Origin: Actinomycetes bacterium | GTDB taxonomy: Bacteria > Actinomycetota > Actinomycetes > Actinomycetales > Cellulomonadaceae | Reading direction: 5' to 3' | Length of the DNA: 6,033 bases | Assembly: GCA_023412515.1 (NCBI GenBank) | Contig: JAEYNO010000276.1 | Span: 1-6,033, forward strand | Shown here: positions 1-5,967 of the stretch, in pieces | How positions within the stretch are numbered: position 1 is the first letter of the stretch | How the letters are laid out: every line of letters starts with the position of its first letter | Position numbers and translations under genes: made by a program | The notes under the pieces: generated by a model | The model's input: only the letters and a program-made list of their open reading frames with translations | The model's database searches: none | Told to the model about the DNA's origin: nothing

Positions 1-57
1 GACGTCGGCCCCGCGCCTGCTGGAGCCCTGCGCCCGGCTCGTCGTCGCGCCGACGTC
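1..57. repeat. Inverted repeat overlapping the stop of the membrane-protein gene
   Basis: GACGTCGGC at 1-9 and its exact reverse complement GCCGACGTC at 49-57 form 9-bp arms around a 39-base GC-rich loop. The right arm overlaps the TGA stop of the minus-strand gene (56-58). It could be part of a terminator for that gene, but the loop is long and no T-run follows within the window. The left arm touches the window edge, so the repeat may extend further. GACGTC is a common word in this DNA, which weakens the case. No gene is supported in bases 1-55. Confidence 0.25.
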
Positions 58-610
58 AGCCCTGCGCCGGGTCGGCGGCGGGCTCCGGGGCGGGCAGCAC
101 CCACACGTTCGGGCCGGCGGGCTGCCAGTCCTCGCCCGCGGGCGGGTTCGGCGCCCCGTCCGCGCCGAGCCGGACGGCCGCGCCGTCCTCTGCCGTGGCG
201 GTCGTGACCGCTCCCGGCTTGGCGGACGTGCAGGAGGTGCGGGCCTGGTCCCCGTCCGGGACGACGACGAGGCACAGCGCACCGTCCCAGCGCAGCGCCG
301 CGAAGTGCTGCCCGTCCTCGGTGCGGACCGCGAACCGGGTCGTCTCCGGGTCGACGCCGGCCTCCAGCGCGACGTCCGCGTCGAGCGCGTCGGTCGGCTC
401 CTGCGCGCGCTCCAGCAGCTCGACCGTCATGCCGTCCGCGCGTGCGGTCACGACCTGCGGCCGGGCGAGCAGGAGCCACACGACCCCCACGACCACCAGA
501 GCTGCGGCGACCGCGAGCACCACGGCCACGCGCCGCCCGTGCCGGGGGTGCGGCTCGTGCTCGTCCTCGGCCACGTGGTCGAAGAGGTCGCTGTCGTCGA
601 ACGTCGTCAC
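56..610 (-). CDS. Single-pass membrane protein of unknown function with a small extracytoplasmic domain
   Basis: This 184-residue protein has an acidic N-terminal tail (residues 1-20, rich in D and E, with His), a basic patch ending in R26-R27, one clear transmembrane helix at about 28-49 (V/A/L-rich) and a C-terminal domain of about 135 residues. The positive patch before the helix predicts the tail inside and the C-terminal domain outside. C113 and C127 are the only cysteines, lie outside the membrane and could form a disulfide. The stretch around them (LCLVVVPDG then TSC) resembles a type of uncharacterised actinobacterial anchored protein; this is recognition by eye, not a search. The last 30 residues are rich in Pro and Ala. 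The start is GTG at 610: no good Shine-Dalgarno precedes it, and the only nearby ATG (629) is out of frame and meets a stop at once. A -10-like GATAAT just upstream suggests leaderless transcription. The gene lies 111 bp downstream of the DUF3806 gene on the same strand. Function unknown. Confidence 0.82.
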   Translation of the reverse strand: MTTFDDSDLFDHVAEDEHEPHPRHGRRVAVVLAVAAALVVVGVVWLLLARPQVVTARADGMTVELLERAQEPTDALDADVALEAGVDPETTRFAVRTEDGQHFAALRWDGALCLVVVPDGDQARTSCTSAKPGAVTTATAEDGAAVRLGADGAPNPPAGEDWQPAGPNVWVLPAPEPAADPAQG

Positions 611-616
611 GCGACG

Positions 617-622
617 ATTATC
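617..622 (-). promoter_or_regulatory. Candidate -10 element (GATAAT) for the membrane-protein gene
   Basis: Read on the minus strand, GATAAT matches TATAAT at five of six positions. It ends six bases before the GTG start at 610, so transcription would begin at or next to the first base of the start codon. Together with the absence of a Shine-Dalgarno sequence this fits a leaderless mRNA, a common arrangement in actinobacteria. No recognisable -35 box lies 16-18 bases upstream; that stretch is GC-rich and partly inside the 633-652 hairpin. AT-rich hexamers are rare in this DNA, which adds weight. Confidence 0.5.
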
Positions 623-632
623 CGCACATGCC

Positions 633-652
633 GTCCGGCGCGGGGGCCGGAC
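633..652. repeat. Small hairpin upstream of the membrane-protein gene
   Basis: GTCCGGC at 633-639 pairs with GCCGGAC at 646-652 across a 6-base loop, giving a perfect 7-bp GC-rich stem. It lies just upstream of the candidate -10 box at 617-622, where a -35 box would partly fall, and about 70 bases after the DUF3806 stop. It could be a regulator site or a second terminator stem. Short GC-rich stems also arise by chance here. Confidence 0.25.
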
Positions 653-681
653 ACACCGGACGCACCGCCGTGGCGCGCCGT

Positions 682-697
682 CGCCGCCGGTGCGGCG
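682..697 (-). terminator. Possible terminator hairpin after the DUF3806 gene
   Basis: CGCCGC at 682-687 and GCGGCG at 692-697 form a 6-bp all-GC stem closed by a four-base loop, starting 24 bases after the stop of the DUF3806 gene in the direction of transcription. No T-run follows; that is not unusual for actinobacterial terminators but makes the call weak. The stem is short, and similar GC-rich stems are frequent in this DNA. Confidence 0.25.
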
Positions 698-721
698 GGA
701 CCGCCCGTGCGGAGGCGCGTG

Positions 722-1429
722 TCACGCGGCCGGGCCGCCGGCCGTCGCGTCGCGCGGCGCGACGCCCTGCACGACGTCCGCGAGGTGCCGCACGAACCAG
801 CCCTCCGCGGCGTCCTCCCAGTACTGCGCGACGGCGGCGATCGGGTAGACGAGCACCTCGGGGTCGCGCTGCGCGAGCACGATCTCGGTGCCGTACCGGT
901 CGGAGCACACGGCCCAGTCCAGCGCGGGTGCCTGCGCGCGCACGAGGTCACCCAGCGCGACCCCGAACGCGTCGGCCAGGGACCTCGGGTCCGGCCGGTC
1001 GTCGGCCTGCGCCCACTGCTGCCGCACGCGGTCGAACAGCGCACCGACCGCGGCGGCGTCCGTCGGGTCGTCGCACAGGCCGGCGACGAGCGCGCGCTGC
1101 TGCGCGAGGAACAGCAGCTCGGCGGGGTTGAGCCCGTCGAGCGTGTGGCGCGTGTCGGACAGCGCCGCCGCCACGGGGCCGACCTCGTCGCCCGCGTCGC
1201 CCACGTCGTCGACGGCCGGGCCGGGCGGGCCGTCCGGTGCTGCGCCGCCGGGCGGGCGCGGCTCGTCGGCCGTGCCCGGCGGGGTGCCGTCGCCGTCCTC
1301 GTCCGGCACGTCCTCGAGGTGCTCGACGACCCGTCGCAGCTCACCCTCGCCCGGGGCGTGACCGTCCGCCGCCGCGGCGTCCCCGCCCACGAGGGACGCG
1401 TCGGCGGGTCCGTGGGGTGCGGGCAGCAC
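722..1429 (-). CDS. DUF3806 domain-containing protein
   Basis: This is a 235-residue protein with no signal peptide or membrane helix, so probably cytoplasmic. Residues 1-85 are low-complexity, rich in Pro, Gly, Ala and Asp, and probably disordered. The folded part is about 100-225. It has the marks I associate with DUF3806 (PF12713): an FG near 155 followed by a LGD step, a hydrophobic LDW (W172), an SDRYGTE turn (177-182) and VYP (194-196) just before the last helix. The family has no established reaction, so no function is assigned. The GTG at 1429 is preferred over the in-frame ATG at 1468 because AAGGGAG (1443-1437) lies 7 bases upstream of it, while the ATG has no well-placed Shine-Dalgarno. 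The 13 intervening codons also use AGA, AGG, CAA and GCA, unlike the G/C-ending codons that follow. With the ATG the protein would have 248 residues. The gene is separated from the protease by a strong hairpin and may be cotranscribed with the membrane-protein gene. Confidence 0.85.
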   Translation of the reverse strand: MLPAPHGPADASLVGGDAAAADGHAPGEGELRRVVEHLEDVPDEDGDGTPPGTADEPRPPGGAAPDGPPGPAVDDVGDAGDEVGPVAAALSDTRHTLDGLNPAELLFLAQQRALVAGLCDDPTDAAAVGALFDRVRQQWAQADDRPDPRSLADAFGVALGDLVRAQAPALDWAVCSDRYGTEIVLAQRDPEVLVYPIAAVAQYWEDAAEGWFVRHLADVVQGVAPRDATAGGPAA

Positions 1430-1436
1430 GGATCCG

Positions 1437-1443
1437 CTCCCTT
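1437..1443 (-). promoter_or_regulatory. Shine-Dalgarno that decides the DUF3806 start
   Basis: AAGGGAG on the minus strand is a good match to the anti-Shine-Dalgarno and sits 7 bases upstream of the GTG at 1429. It would lie inside the coding region if the ATG at 1468 were the true start, which argues for the shorter protein. Confidence 0.6.
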
Positions 1444-1461
1444 GCGGCGTCCTTCTGTCCA

Positions 1462-1475
1462 GTGCCATACGGCAC
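1462..1475. repeat. Inverted repeat GTGCC-N4-GGCAC over the upstream ATG
   Basis: GTGCC (1462-1466) and GGCAC (1471-1475) are exact inverted copies four bases apart. The repeat covers the alternative ATG of the DUF3806 gene (1466-1468). If translation starts at 1429, it lies in the leader or promoter region and could be an operator. No regulator is identified. Confidence 0.3.
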
Positions 1476-1482
1476 CCATCGG

Positions 1483-1494
1483 CTCCCGCGGGAG
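1483..1494. repeat. Perfect 12-bp palindrome CTCCCGCGGGAG
   Basis: The sequence equals its own reverse complement over 12 bases. It lies between the protease terminator hairpin and the DUF3806 start, in the short stretch where a promoter for that gene would be expected. It could bind a dimeric repressor. Chance palindromes of this kind are more likely in GC-rich DNA. Confidence 0.3.
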
Positions 1495-1507
1495 AGGTCT
1501 TGACGCA

Positions 1508-1554
1508 CGCGAGCGGGTGTCGCCCGGTCGGACGCCGGGCGGCACCCGCTCGCG
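1508..1554 (-). terminator. Strong intrinsic-type terminator hairpin after the S8 protease gene
   Basis: The outer arms are CGCGAGCGGGTG (1508-1519) and CACCCGCTCGCG (1543-1554); the inner arms are CGCCCGG (1521-1527) and CCGGGCG (1535-1541), around a 7-base loop. In the minus-strand transcript this gives 19 Watson-Crick pairs with one A-C mismatch, starting 12 bases after the protease stop (1567-1569). No U-run follows, as is often the case for actinobacterial terminators. Position, length and pairing make a terminator the best explanation. It separates the protease transcript from the DUF3806 gene. Confidence 0.8.
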
Positions 1555-1566
1555 CGGGGAGGTGGG

Positions 1567-4500
1567 TCAGCGCGCGCTGATCACCTTGGCCGTGACGGTC
1601 GGCAGGTAGTCGCCGTCGCCGAGGTACAGCGCGGTGACGACCGACGTGGACCGCAGCGCCGGCAGGGTCACCGCGGCCGCGCCGTCCGTCAGCGTGTAGG
1701 TCCCCACGGGGCGCAGCCCCAGCAGGACCGTCACGCGTCCGGACGCCGGCGGTGCGCCGTCGCCGCCGCCGACCCGCACCGTCACCGCGGGCGTGCTGCC
1801 CCGCGGGACGGTCCACGACTCGGTCTCGAGGGTCGCGGTCGCCGTGCCGGGCACGACGCGCACCTGGGACTGGCCCTCGGAGCGCGCGACGTCGGCGGTG
1901 CCGTCGAACACCGCGGTGAGCCGGTGCGTGCCCGTCGCCAGGTCCCGCGGCAGCTCGATCGTCGCGGTGCCCGTGAGGCCGTCGACGGTGAGCTCGCCCG
2001 ACGCGAGCACCTTGCCGCGCTCGCGCACGGTGACGGTGCCCGACGGCGCCCAGCTCGCGCCGGTGACCGTGACCGTGGCGGTCACGGGCCTGCCGTAGCG
2101 CGCCAGCGCGGGGTCGACGCGCAGCGCGGTCGTCGAGGCCGACGGTGCGAGGTCGACCTCCGTGACCGCCGACTCGGACGCGGTCCACAGCGGCGAGTCC
2201 GGCGTGTACCGGACCTTCAGCGCGTGCGCACCGGCGTTGAGGCTCGACGTCGCGAGCTCCCCGCCGCCGTCGGTCACGGCGGCCGTGCCGAGCTCGACCT
2301 CGCCGTCGTAGAACGTGAACGTCCCGGTGGCCTCCGGCGGCGCGACCGTCGCCCGCAGCACCGTCTCGCCGCCGGCCGTGCCGGAGGACTCGACGTCGAG
2401 CGTCGTGGTCGTCGCGACGGCCTCGGGGACCGTGACGTCGACGACCTGCGCGCGGTCGCCCGTGCCGTTGGAGTGGTGCAGCACGAGGACCTTCTGGTCG
2501 CCCGCACCGGGACCGCCGTGCGCCTCCACGGTCGCGCCGTCGAACGTCTGCGACACGAAGTCGGCGCCGACGTTCGAGCCGAACCACAGCGGCGGGTCGT
2601 ACGGGTCGACCGTGAAGGGCCCGACCTCGTCGACGATCCCGTCGGCGGGGAAGGCGTAGGTGCTGCGCATCTGCGCCCACACCGAGACCGGCGTGCCGGG
2701 CTCGACGCCGAGCGCCGCGAGCGGCACCGGGACGACGACCGTGCTGTTGTCGAACGCGCCCATCTCGATGTTCCCCGCGAAGGGGTACAGCAGCTCGGGC
2801 CCGGCGATCAGCTCGTTCGTGTCGTAGTCGTAGGTCTGCACGACCGTGTAGTCGGTCTCGTCGAGCTTGGCGACCACGGACATGACGTCGGGCTCGCCGT
2901 CGCCGTCGGTGTCGACGAGGACGAACGGCTTGAGCGCGTGGCCCAGGGCCGCCCAGTCGCCGTCCGTCGCGATGCCGACGCCCAGGTAGCCCTCGGCGGG
3001 GTCGCCGCCGTCGGCCGCGAGCGCGGGCGCGGTGGACGCCCACCCGACGTGCCGGATGTCGCCCGCCTTGATGGTCGAGGCCGAGGTCTCGGCGCCCGGC
3101 GGCAGCTCCTCGAGCCGCGGCGAGTCGGCCGCGTGCACGAGCGGCGTCGCCAGGCCGTACCAGCCGAGGGACTGCACGTCGCGCCCGCTGAACGCGAGCT
3201 CGGCGGTGGCGGCCGACGGGTCGGGGAACGCGAGCGGCGCGGCCTCGAGGTCGGACGTCGGGCGCGGCGTGCCCTGCACGGGCAGGCGCCACTCCTTGCC
3301 GCCCGACGTCAGCACGAGCCGGCCGGAGACCTGCGAGACGAACTCGCGCGGCAGGCCCTCGATCTGCTCGGCCTGCATGGTCGGGTCGATCTCGCGCTGC
3401 ACGGTGGCGGGGTCCGCGGTGAACGTCAGCGTGACGACGCCCGTCCCGCCCGCGGGCACCCGCAGGCTCGCCGGCGCGGCCGTGATGGTCGCCCCGCCGG
3501 ACGTCGTGCTCGACGTGACCTTCGTGGCGTAGGTGCGCGCCGTGGAGCCGAGGTTCTGCACGGTGACGGCCTTGCGGATCGTCACGGTCTTGTCCGCGAG
3601 CGGGACCAGGCCGAAGCTGACCGAGGTCTGCTGCGGGCGCTCGGCGTTGTAGACGAGCGTGTCGTTGGTGACCGCGGCGAGCGTGTCGACGCGACCCGAG
3701 CCGACGCGCGGCGGGCCGAAGAAGAGGTCGCCGCCGGGTTCGGTCGCGACGTCGTGCGTCGCGGTGTTGACGATGGCGGCCTTGATCTGCGCGGCCGACC
3801 AGCCCGGGTGCGCCTCGCGGACGAGCGCCGCGATGCCCGCGACGTGCGGCGAGGCCATCGACGTGCCGTTGCTGCTGGCGCCGCCGTTGCCGGAGCCGAC
3901 GTTCGCGGACACGATCTGCTGACCGGGCGCCGCCACGTCGGGCTTGCCCCAGCCGAGCGAGCCGTGCACGCCGCGCGACGACGAGGTCGACAGGGTGTCC
4001 GGCGCGACGTCCTGGCGCGTGCTCAGCGCGAGCGACGGGCCCATCGTCGTGACGAGCGTGCCCGCCTCGATCTCGGGGAGCAGCGCGTCGGTCGAGGCGG
4101 CGGTCAGCTGGAAGCCGGGGATCGTCGCGTTGCCGCCGATTCCGGCGGAGAACACCGCGAGCTCGGTGGGCAGCAGCACGCCCACCGCACCCGCGGCCTC
4201 GGCGTTGTTGAAGCGCACGCCGGAGCCGCACGCGCGGGTCGCGTCGTCGTCGTCCCACCACAGGTACGCGATCTTGCCCGCGACCGTCGCGGCCTGCTCG
4301 GGCGTGAAGGCGGTGCAGCCGTCGAACGTCGCACCGACGTACGCGACGGGCGCCGTGACGTCGGGGCCGCTGTAGTTGACCGAGTTCTGACCGGCGTGCC
4401 GGCCGACGAGCGCCGGGTCGGACGCCTCGGTCACCTCGGTCGCGTCGAACGCGAGGTCCTTGCCCACCGACCACGCGACGGTGAGGCCCGCGAAGCCGTT

Positions 4501-5694
4501 GCCGGGCGAGCCGCCGACGTCCTCGATGTCGCCCTCGTTGCCGGCCGACAGCACGACGGTCGTGCCGAGCGCGGTGAGCTCGGAGACCTGCAGCGACTCG
4601 GGGTCGTCGGCCGGTGCGCCGGCGGCGCCGAGCGACAGGTTCAGCACGTCGATGCGGTCGTCGAACGAGCCGTCGCCGTTGGGGTCGGCCGCCCAGTCGA
4701 GCGCGAGCGACGACAGGCTCGTGGAGCCCGCGACGTCGCCGAACACCTTGAGCGCGTACAGCTTGGCCATCGGCGCGGTGCCCGGTCCGACGGGCCAGTC
4801 GAGGACCGACTCGAGCGCCGAGTAGTCGCCGTCGAACGTCGTGCCGTCGGGGGTCACGCCGTAGCCCGCGGCGGTGCCGGCGACGTGCGTGCCGTGGCCG
4901 TGGACGTCGATGGGGTTCTCGTCGGGCACGGGGACGAGCTGCGCGGGGTCGGTGCTGTCCGCGTTGTAGTTGGTCCCCGCGAAGTCGTACCCGCCGAGGA
5001 ACTTGTCGGGGTCGAACGAGCCGGCGGGCACCGGGCCCGTGCCGTCCTCGCCGTACGCGGCCTCGTAGGCCTCGACGGTGCCGGGACCGCCGAAGGCGGC
5101 GTGCGTGTAGTCGATGCCCGTGTCGATGACGCCGACCGTGATGTCGGTGCCCAGCACGCCCGTGCTCTGCCACGTCGCGAGGGCCTTGGTGAACTCCACC
5201 TGCGCGGCGTTGTCGAGCGTGCGCTCGGCGACGAGGCGCACGGACCGGACGTTCGGGTCGTCGGCGAGCGTGCGCAGCTGGTCGGCGTCGCCCAGCACGA
5301 GCGCGCCCGAGACGAGGTTCGTGACGGTCGCGAGGCGCTGCGGCTGCGCTGCGGCGGTGCGCGCGCTCGCGCTCGACGCCTCGGCCGGCACGACGTCCGC
5401 GGCGGCCGCCTCGGTCGCGGCGGCGGCCTCGCGGACCTGCGCGGGGCTGCCGCCGTCGGCCGCGACCTCGACGCCCGAGGGGGTGTCGAGCTCGACGAAC
5501 GCGGTGACGGTCCCGCTGGCCTCGGCGAGCGCGTCGCCGACGCCCTCGACCTTCGTGACCGAGACGTCGCCCGCGACGAGCAGGCCGGACAGGTCGTCCG
5601 GTGGTGGGGCGGCGCTCGCGACCGACGTGCCGAGCAGGGCGCTGGTGAGGACGACGGACGCGGCGGTCAGGCCGGCGAGCAGGCGACGTGGCAT
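1567..5694 (-). CDS. Secreted modular S8 (subtilisin-like) serine protease with PA domain and C-terminal Ig-like repeats
   Basis: This 1375-residue exported endopeptidase has, in order: a Sec signal peptide (residues 1-28, RR then a hydrophobic core, ASA cleavage after A28); a propeptide to about 160 that resembles the I9 inhibitor type; and an S8 catalytic domain to about 680. The triad is D191 (VIDTGID), H267 (HGTHVAG) and S612 (GTSMASPH), with oxyanion N386 (SAGNEG). A PA domain (about 440-555) is inserted between His and Ser, as in Vpr-like and C5a-peptidase-like subtilases. Residues about 690-810 form an fn3-like segment. A beta-rich region follows with a calcium-type DTDGDGEPD loop (928-936). 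Three Ig-like repeats finish it (about 1094-1183, 1185-1282, 1284-1375). C460 and C489, both in the PA domain, are the only cysteines. There is no sorting motif or C-terminal helix, so it is probably released. ATG 5694 is preferred over ATG 5703 because GGGA lies 8 bases before it. It looks intact; the substrate is unknown. Confidence 0.95.
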   Translation of the reverse strand: MPRRLLAGLTAASVVLTSALLGTSVASAAPPPDDLSGLLVAGDVSVTKVEGVGDALAEASGTVTAFVELDTPSGVEVAADGGSPAQVREAAAATEAAAADVVPAEASSASARTAAAQPQRLATVTNLVSGALVLGDADQLRTLADDPNVRSVRLVAERTLDNAAQVEFTKALATWQSTGVLGTDITVGVIDTGIDYTHAAFGGPGTVEAYEAAYGEDGTGPVPAGSFDPDKFLGGYDFAGTNYNADSTDPAQLVPVPDENPIDVHGHGTHVAGTAAGYGVTPDGTTFDGDYSALESVLDWPVGPGTAPMAKLYALKVFGDVAGSTSLSSLALDWAADPNGDGSFDDRIDVLNLSLGAAGAPADDPESLQVSELTALGTTVVLSAGNEGDIEDVGGSPGNGFAGLTVAWSVGKDLAFDATEVTEASDPALVGRHAGQNSVNYSGPDVTAPVAYVGATFDGCTAFTPEQAATVAGKIAYLWWDDDDATRACGSGVRFNNAEAAGAVGVLLPTELAVFSAGIGGNATIPGFQLTAASTDALLPEIEAGTLVTTMGPSLALSTRQDVAPDTLSTSSSRGVHGSLGWGKPDVAAPGQQIVSANVGSGNGGASSNGTSMASPHVAGIAALVREAHPGWSAAQIKAAIVNTATHDVATEPGGDLFFGPPRVGSGRVDTLAAVTNDTLVYNAERPQQTSVSFGLVPLADKTVTIRKAVTVQNLGSTARTYATKVTSSTTSGGATITAAPASLRVPAGGTGVVTLTFTADPATVQREIDPTMQAEQIEGLPREFVSQVSGRLVLTSGGKEWRLPVQGTPRPTSDLEAAPLAFPDPSAATAELAFSGRDVQSLGWYGLATPLVHAADSPRLEELPPGAETSASTIKAGDIRHVGWASTAPALAADGGDPAEGYLGVGIATDGDWAALGHALKPFVLVDTDGDGEPDVMSVVAKLDETDYTVVQTYDYDTNELIAGPELLYPFAGNIEMGAFDNSTVVVPVPLAALGVEPGTPVSVWAQMRSTYAFPADGIVDEVGPFTVDPYDPPLWFGSNVGADFVSQTFDGATVEAHGGPGAGDQKVLVLHHSNGTGDRAQVVDVTVPEAVATTTTLDVESSGTAGGETVLRATVAPPEATGTFTFYDGEVELGTAAVTDGGGELATSSLNAGAHALKVRYTPDSPLWTASESAVTEVDLAPSASTTALRVDPALARYGRPVTATVTVTGASWAPSGTVTVRERGKVLASGELTVDGLTGTATIELPRDLATGTHRLTAVFDGTADVARSEGQSQVRVVPGTATATLETESWTVPRGSTPAVTVRVGGGDGAPPASGRVTVLLGLRPVGTYTLTDGAAAVTLPALRSTSVVTALYLGDGDYLPTVTAKVISAR

Positions 5695-5743
5695 GGGATC
5701 CATCCCGGGGGTCGGACGTCGGGGGCACGACGACGTCACGGCA

Positions 5744-5757
5744 GGCCGCAGACGGCC
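5744..5757 (-). repeat. Hairpin in the protease 5' leader
   Basis: GGCCG (5744-5748) and CGGCC (5753-5757) form a 5-bp GC stem with a four-base loop, about 50 bases upstream of the protease start. It would lie in the 5' untranslated region if either candidate promoter is used. It may stabilise the message or be incidental. Confidence 0.2.
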
Positions 5758-5766
5758 CCCCCGGAC

Positions 5767-5794
5767 GTCATACCCGACGTTGGCTGTGGTCACA
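5767..5794 (-). promoter_or_regulatory. Candidate proximal promoter of the protease gene
   Basis: On the minus strand TATGAC (5772-5767) could be a -10 box, with TGTGAC (5794-5789) sixteen bases upstream as a -35-like box. Transcription would begin near 5760, leaving a leader of about 65 bases. The -35-like box lies inside the palindrome at 5782-5797, so a protein bound there could block polymerase. Both hexamers are imperfect. Confidence 0.3.
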
Positions 5795-5797
5795 GCC
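5782..5797. promoter_or_regulatory. Operator-like palindrome upstream of the protease
   Basis: GGCTGTG (5782-5788) and CACAGCC (5791-5797) are exact inverted copies separated by two bases. The core TGTG-N2-CACA recalls half-sites of the CRP/GlxR family, but the spacing is far too short for their usual TGTGA-N6-TCACA site. A different dimeric regulator is therefore more likely, if any. It overlaps the -35-like box of the proximal candidate promoter and lies just downstream of the start site expected for the distal one. Confidence 0.4.
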
Positions 5798-5813
5798 GCC
5801 GGGCACCCTGTGC

Positions 5814-5843
5814 ACGGTACTGACCGGTAGGGGTTTTCGTCAC
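5814..5843 (-). promoter_or_regulatory. Candidate distal promoter of the protease gene
   Basis: On the minus strand GTGACG (5843-5838) is a reasonable -35-like box, followed after 18 bases by TACCGT (5819-5814), which keeps the first, second and last bases of the -10 consensus. Transcription would start near 5807, giving a leader of about 110 bases that contains the 5782-5797 palindrome. The stretch around it is one of the least GC-rich parts of the window. Confidence 0.35.
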
Positions 5844-5912
5844 CCCTTCTCCACAACTTCTTCTTCGTCCGCTTCGCCGTCTTCGCGAAGGCTCCACGAC
5901 GGGCGCCCGCGT

Positions 5913-5927
5913 CGCGTCCAGGACGCG
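5913..5927. repeat. 15-bp palindrome CGCGTCC-A-GGACGCG
   Basis: Two perfect 7-base inverted arms flank a single central A. This odd-length symmetry suits a dimeric DNA-binding protein better than an RNA hairpin, because the one-base loop could not close. It lies about 70 bases upstream of the distal candidate promoter of the protease. Confidence 0.3.
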
Positions 5928-5967
5928 TGTCCGGCGGGGCGCCGCCGAGCGCGCGACCACGGCGACA

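Noticed and set aside
1498..1505. TTGACG on the plus strand as a -35 box
   Set aside because: The expected -10 position falls inside the GC-rich terminator stem with nothing resembling TATAAT, and no plus-strand gene follows.
195..1609. Several plus-strand open frames of 90-430 codons over the two small genes
   Set aside because: All are Arg/Ala/Pro/Ser-rich shadows without domain features. The minus-strand frames here have coherent features: a membrane helix in one gene and the DUF3806 motifs in the other.
722..5728. The DUF3806 reading frame stays open upstream through the whole protease gene, apparently 1668 codons
   Set aside because: The part above 1468 is a shifted reading of the protease and is extremely Arg-rich. 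A terminator hairpin and a local start with Shine-Dalgarno lie between the genes, so this is not a fusion protein.
5715..5781. Three GACGTC copies plus one GACGTT in the protease leader as a regulatory array
   Set aside because: Spacing is irregular, and the same hexamer occurs elsewhere in the window, including at 1-6, 52-57 and within coding sequence. It looks like composition rather than a binding array.
1924..5823. A 1299-codon open frame on the plus strand antisense to the protease
   Set aside because: Its product is dominated by Arg, Gly, Ala, Val and Asp with no domain, and it mirrors the protease codons. Long antisense frames are expected when third positions are nearly all G or C, because stop codons become rare.
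5695..5856. N-terminal extension of the protease from a TTG at 5856
   Set aside because: It would place about 54 polar, Arg- and Pro-rich residues before an obvious signal peptide and would run through both candidate promoters. ATG 5694 gives a standard exported pre-protein.
5840..5914. Phe-rich plus-strand frame (FFFVRFAVFAK) as the start of a rightward membrane protein
   Set aside because: The frame begins after a TAG at 5828 with no usable start codon before the Phe-rich stretch, and it becomes Arg/Pro-rich at once.
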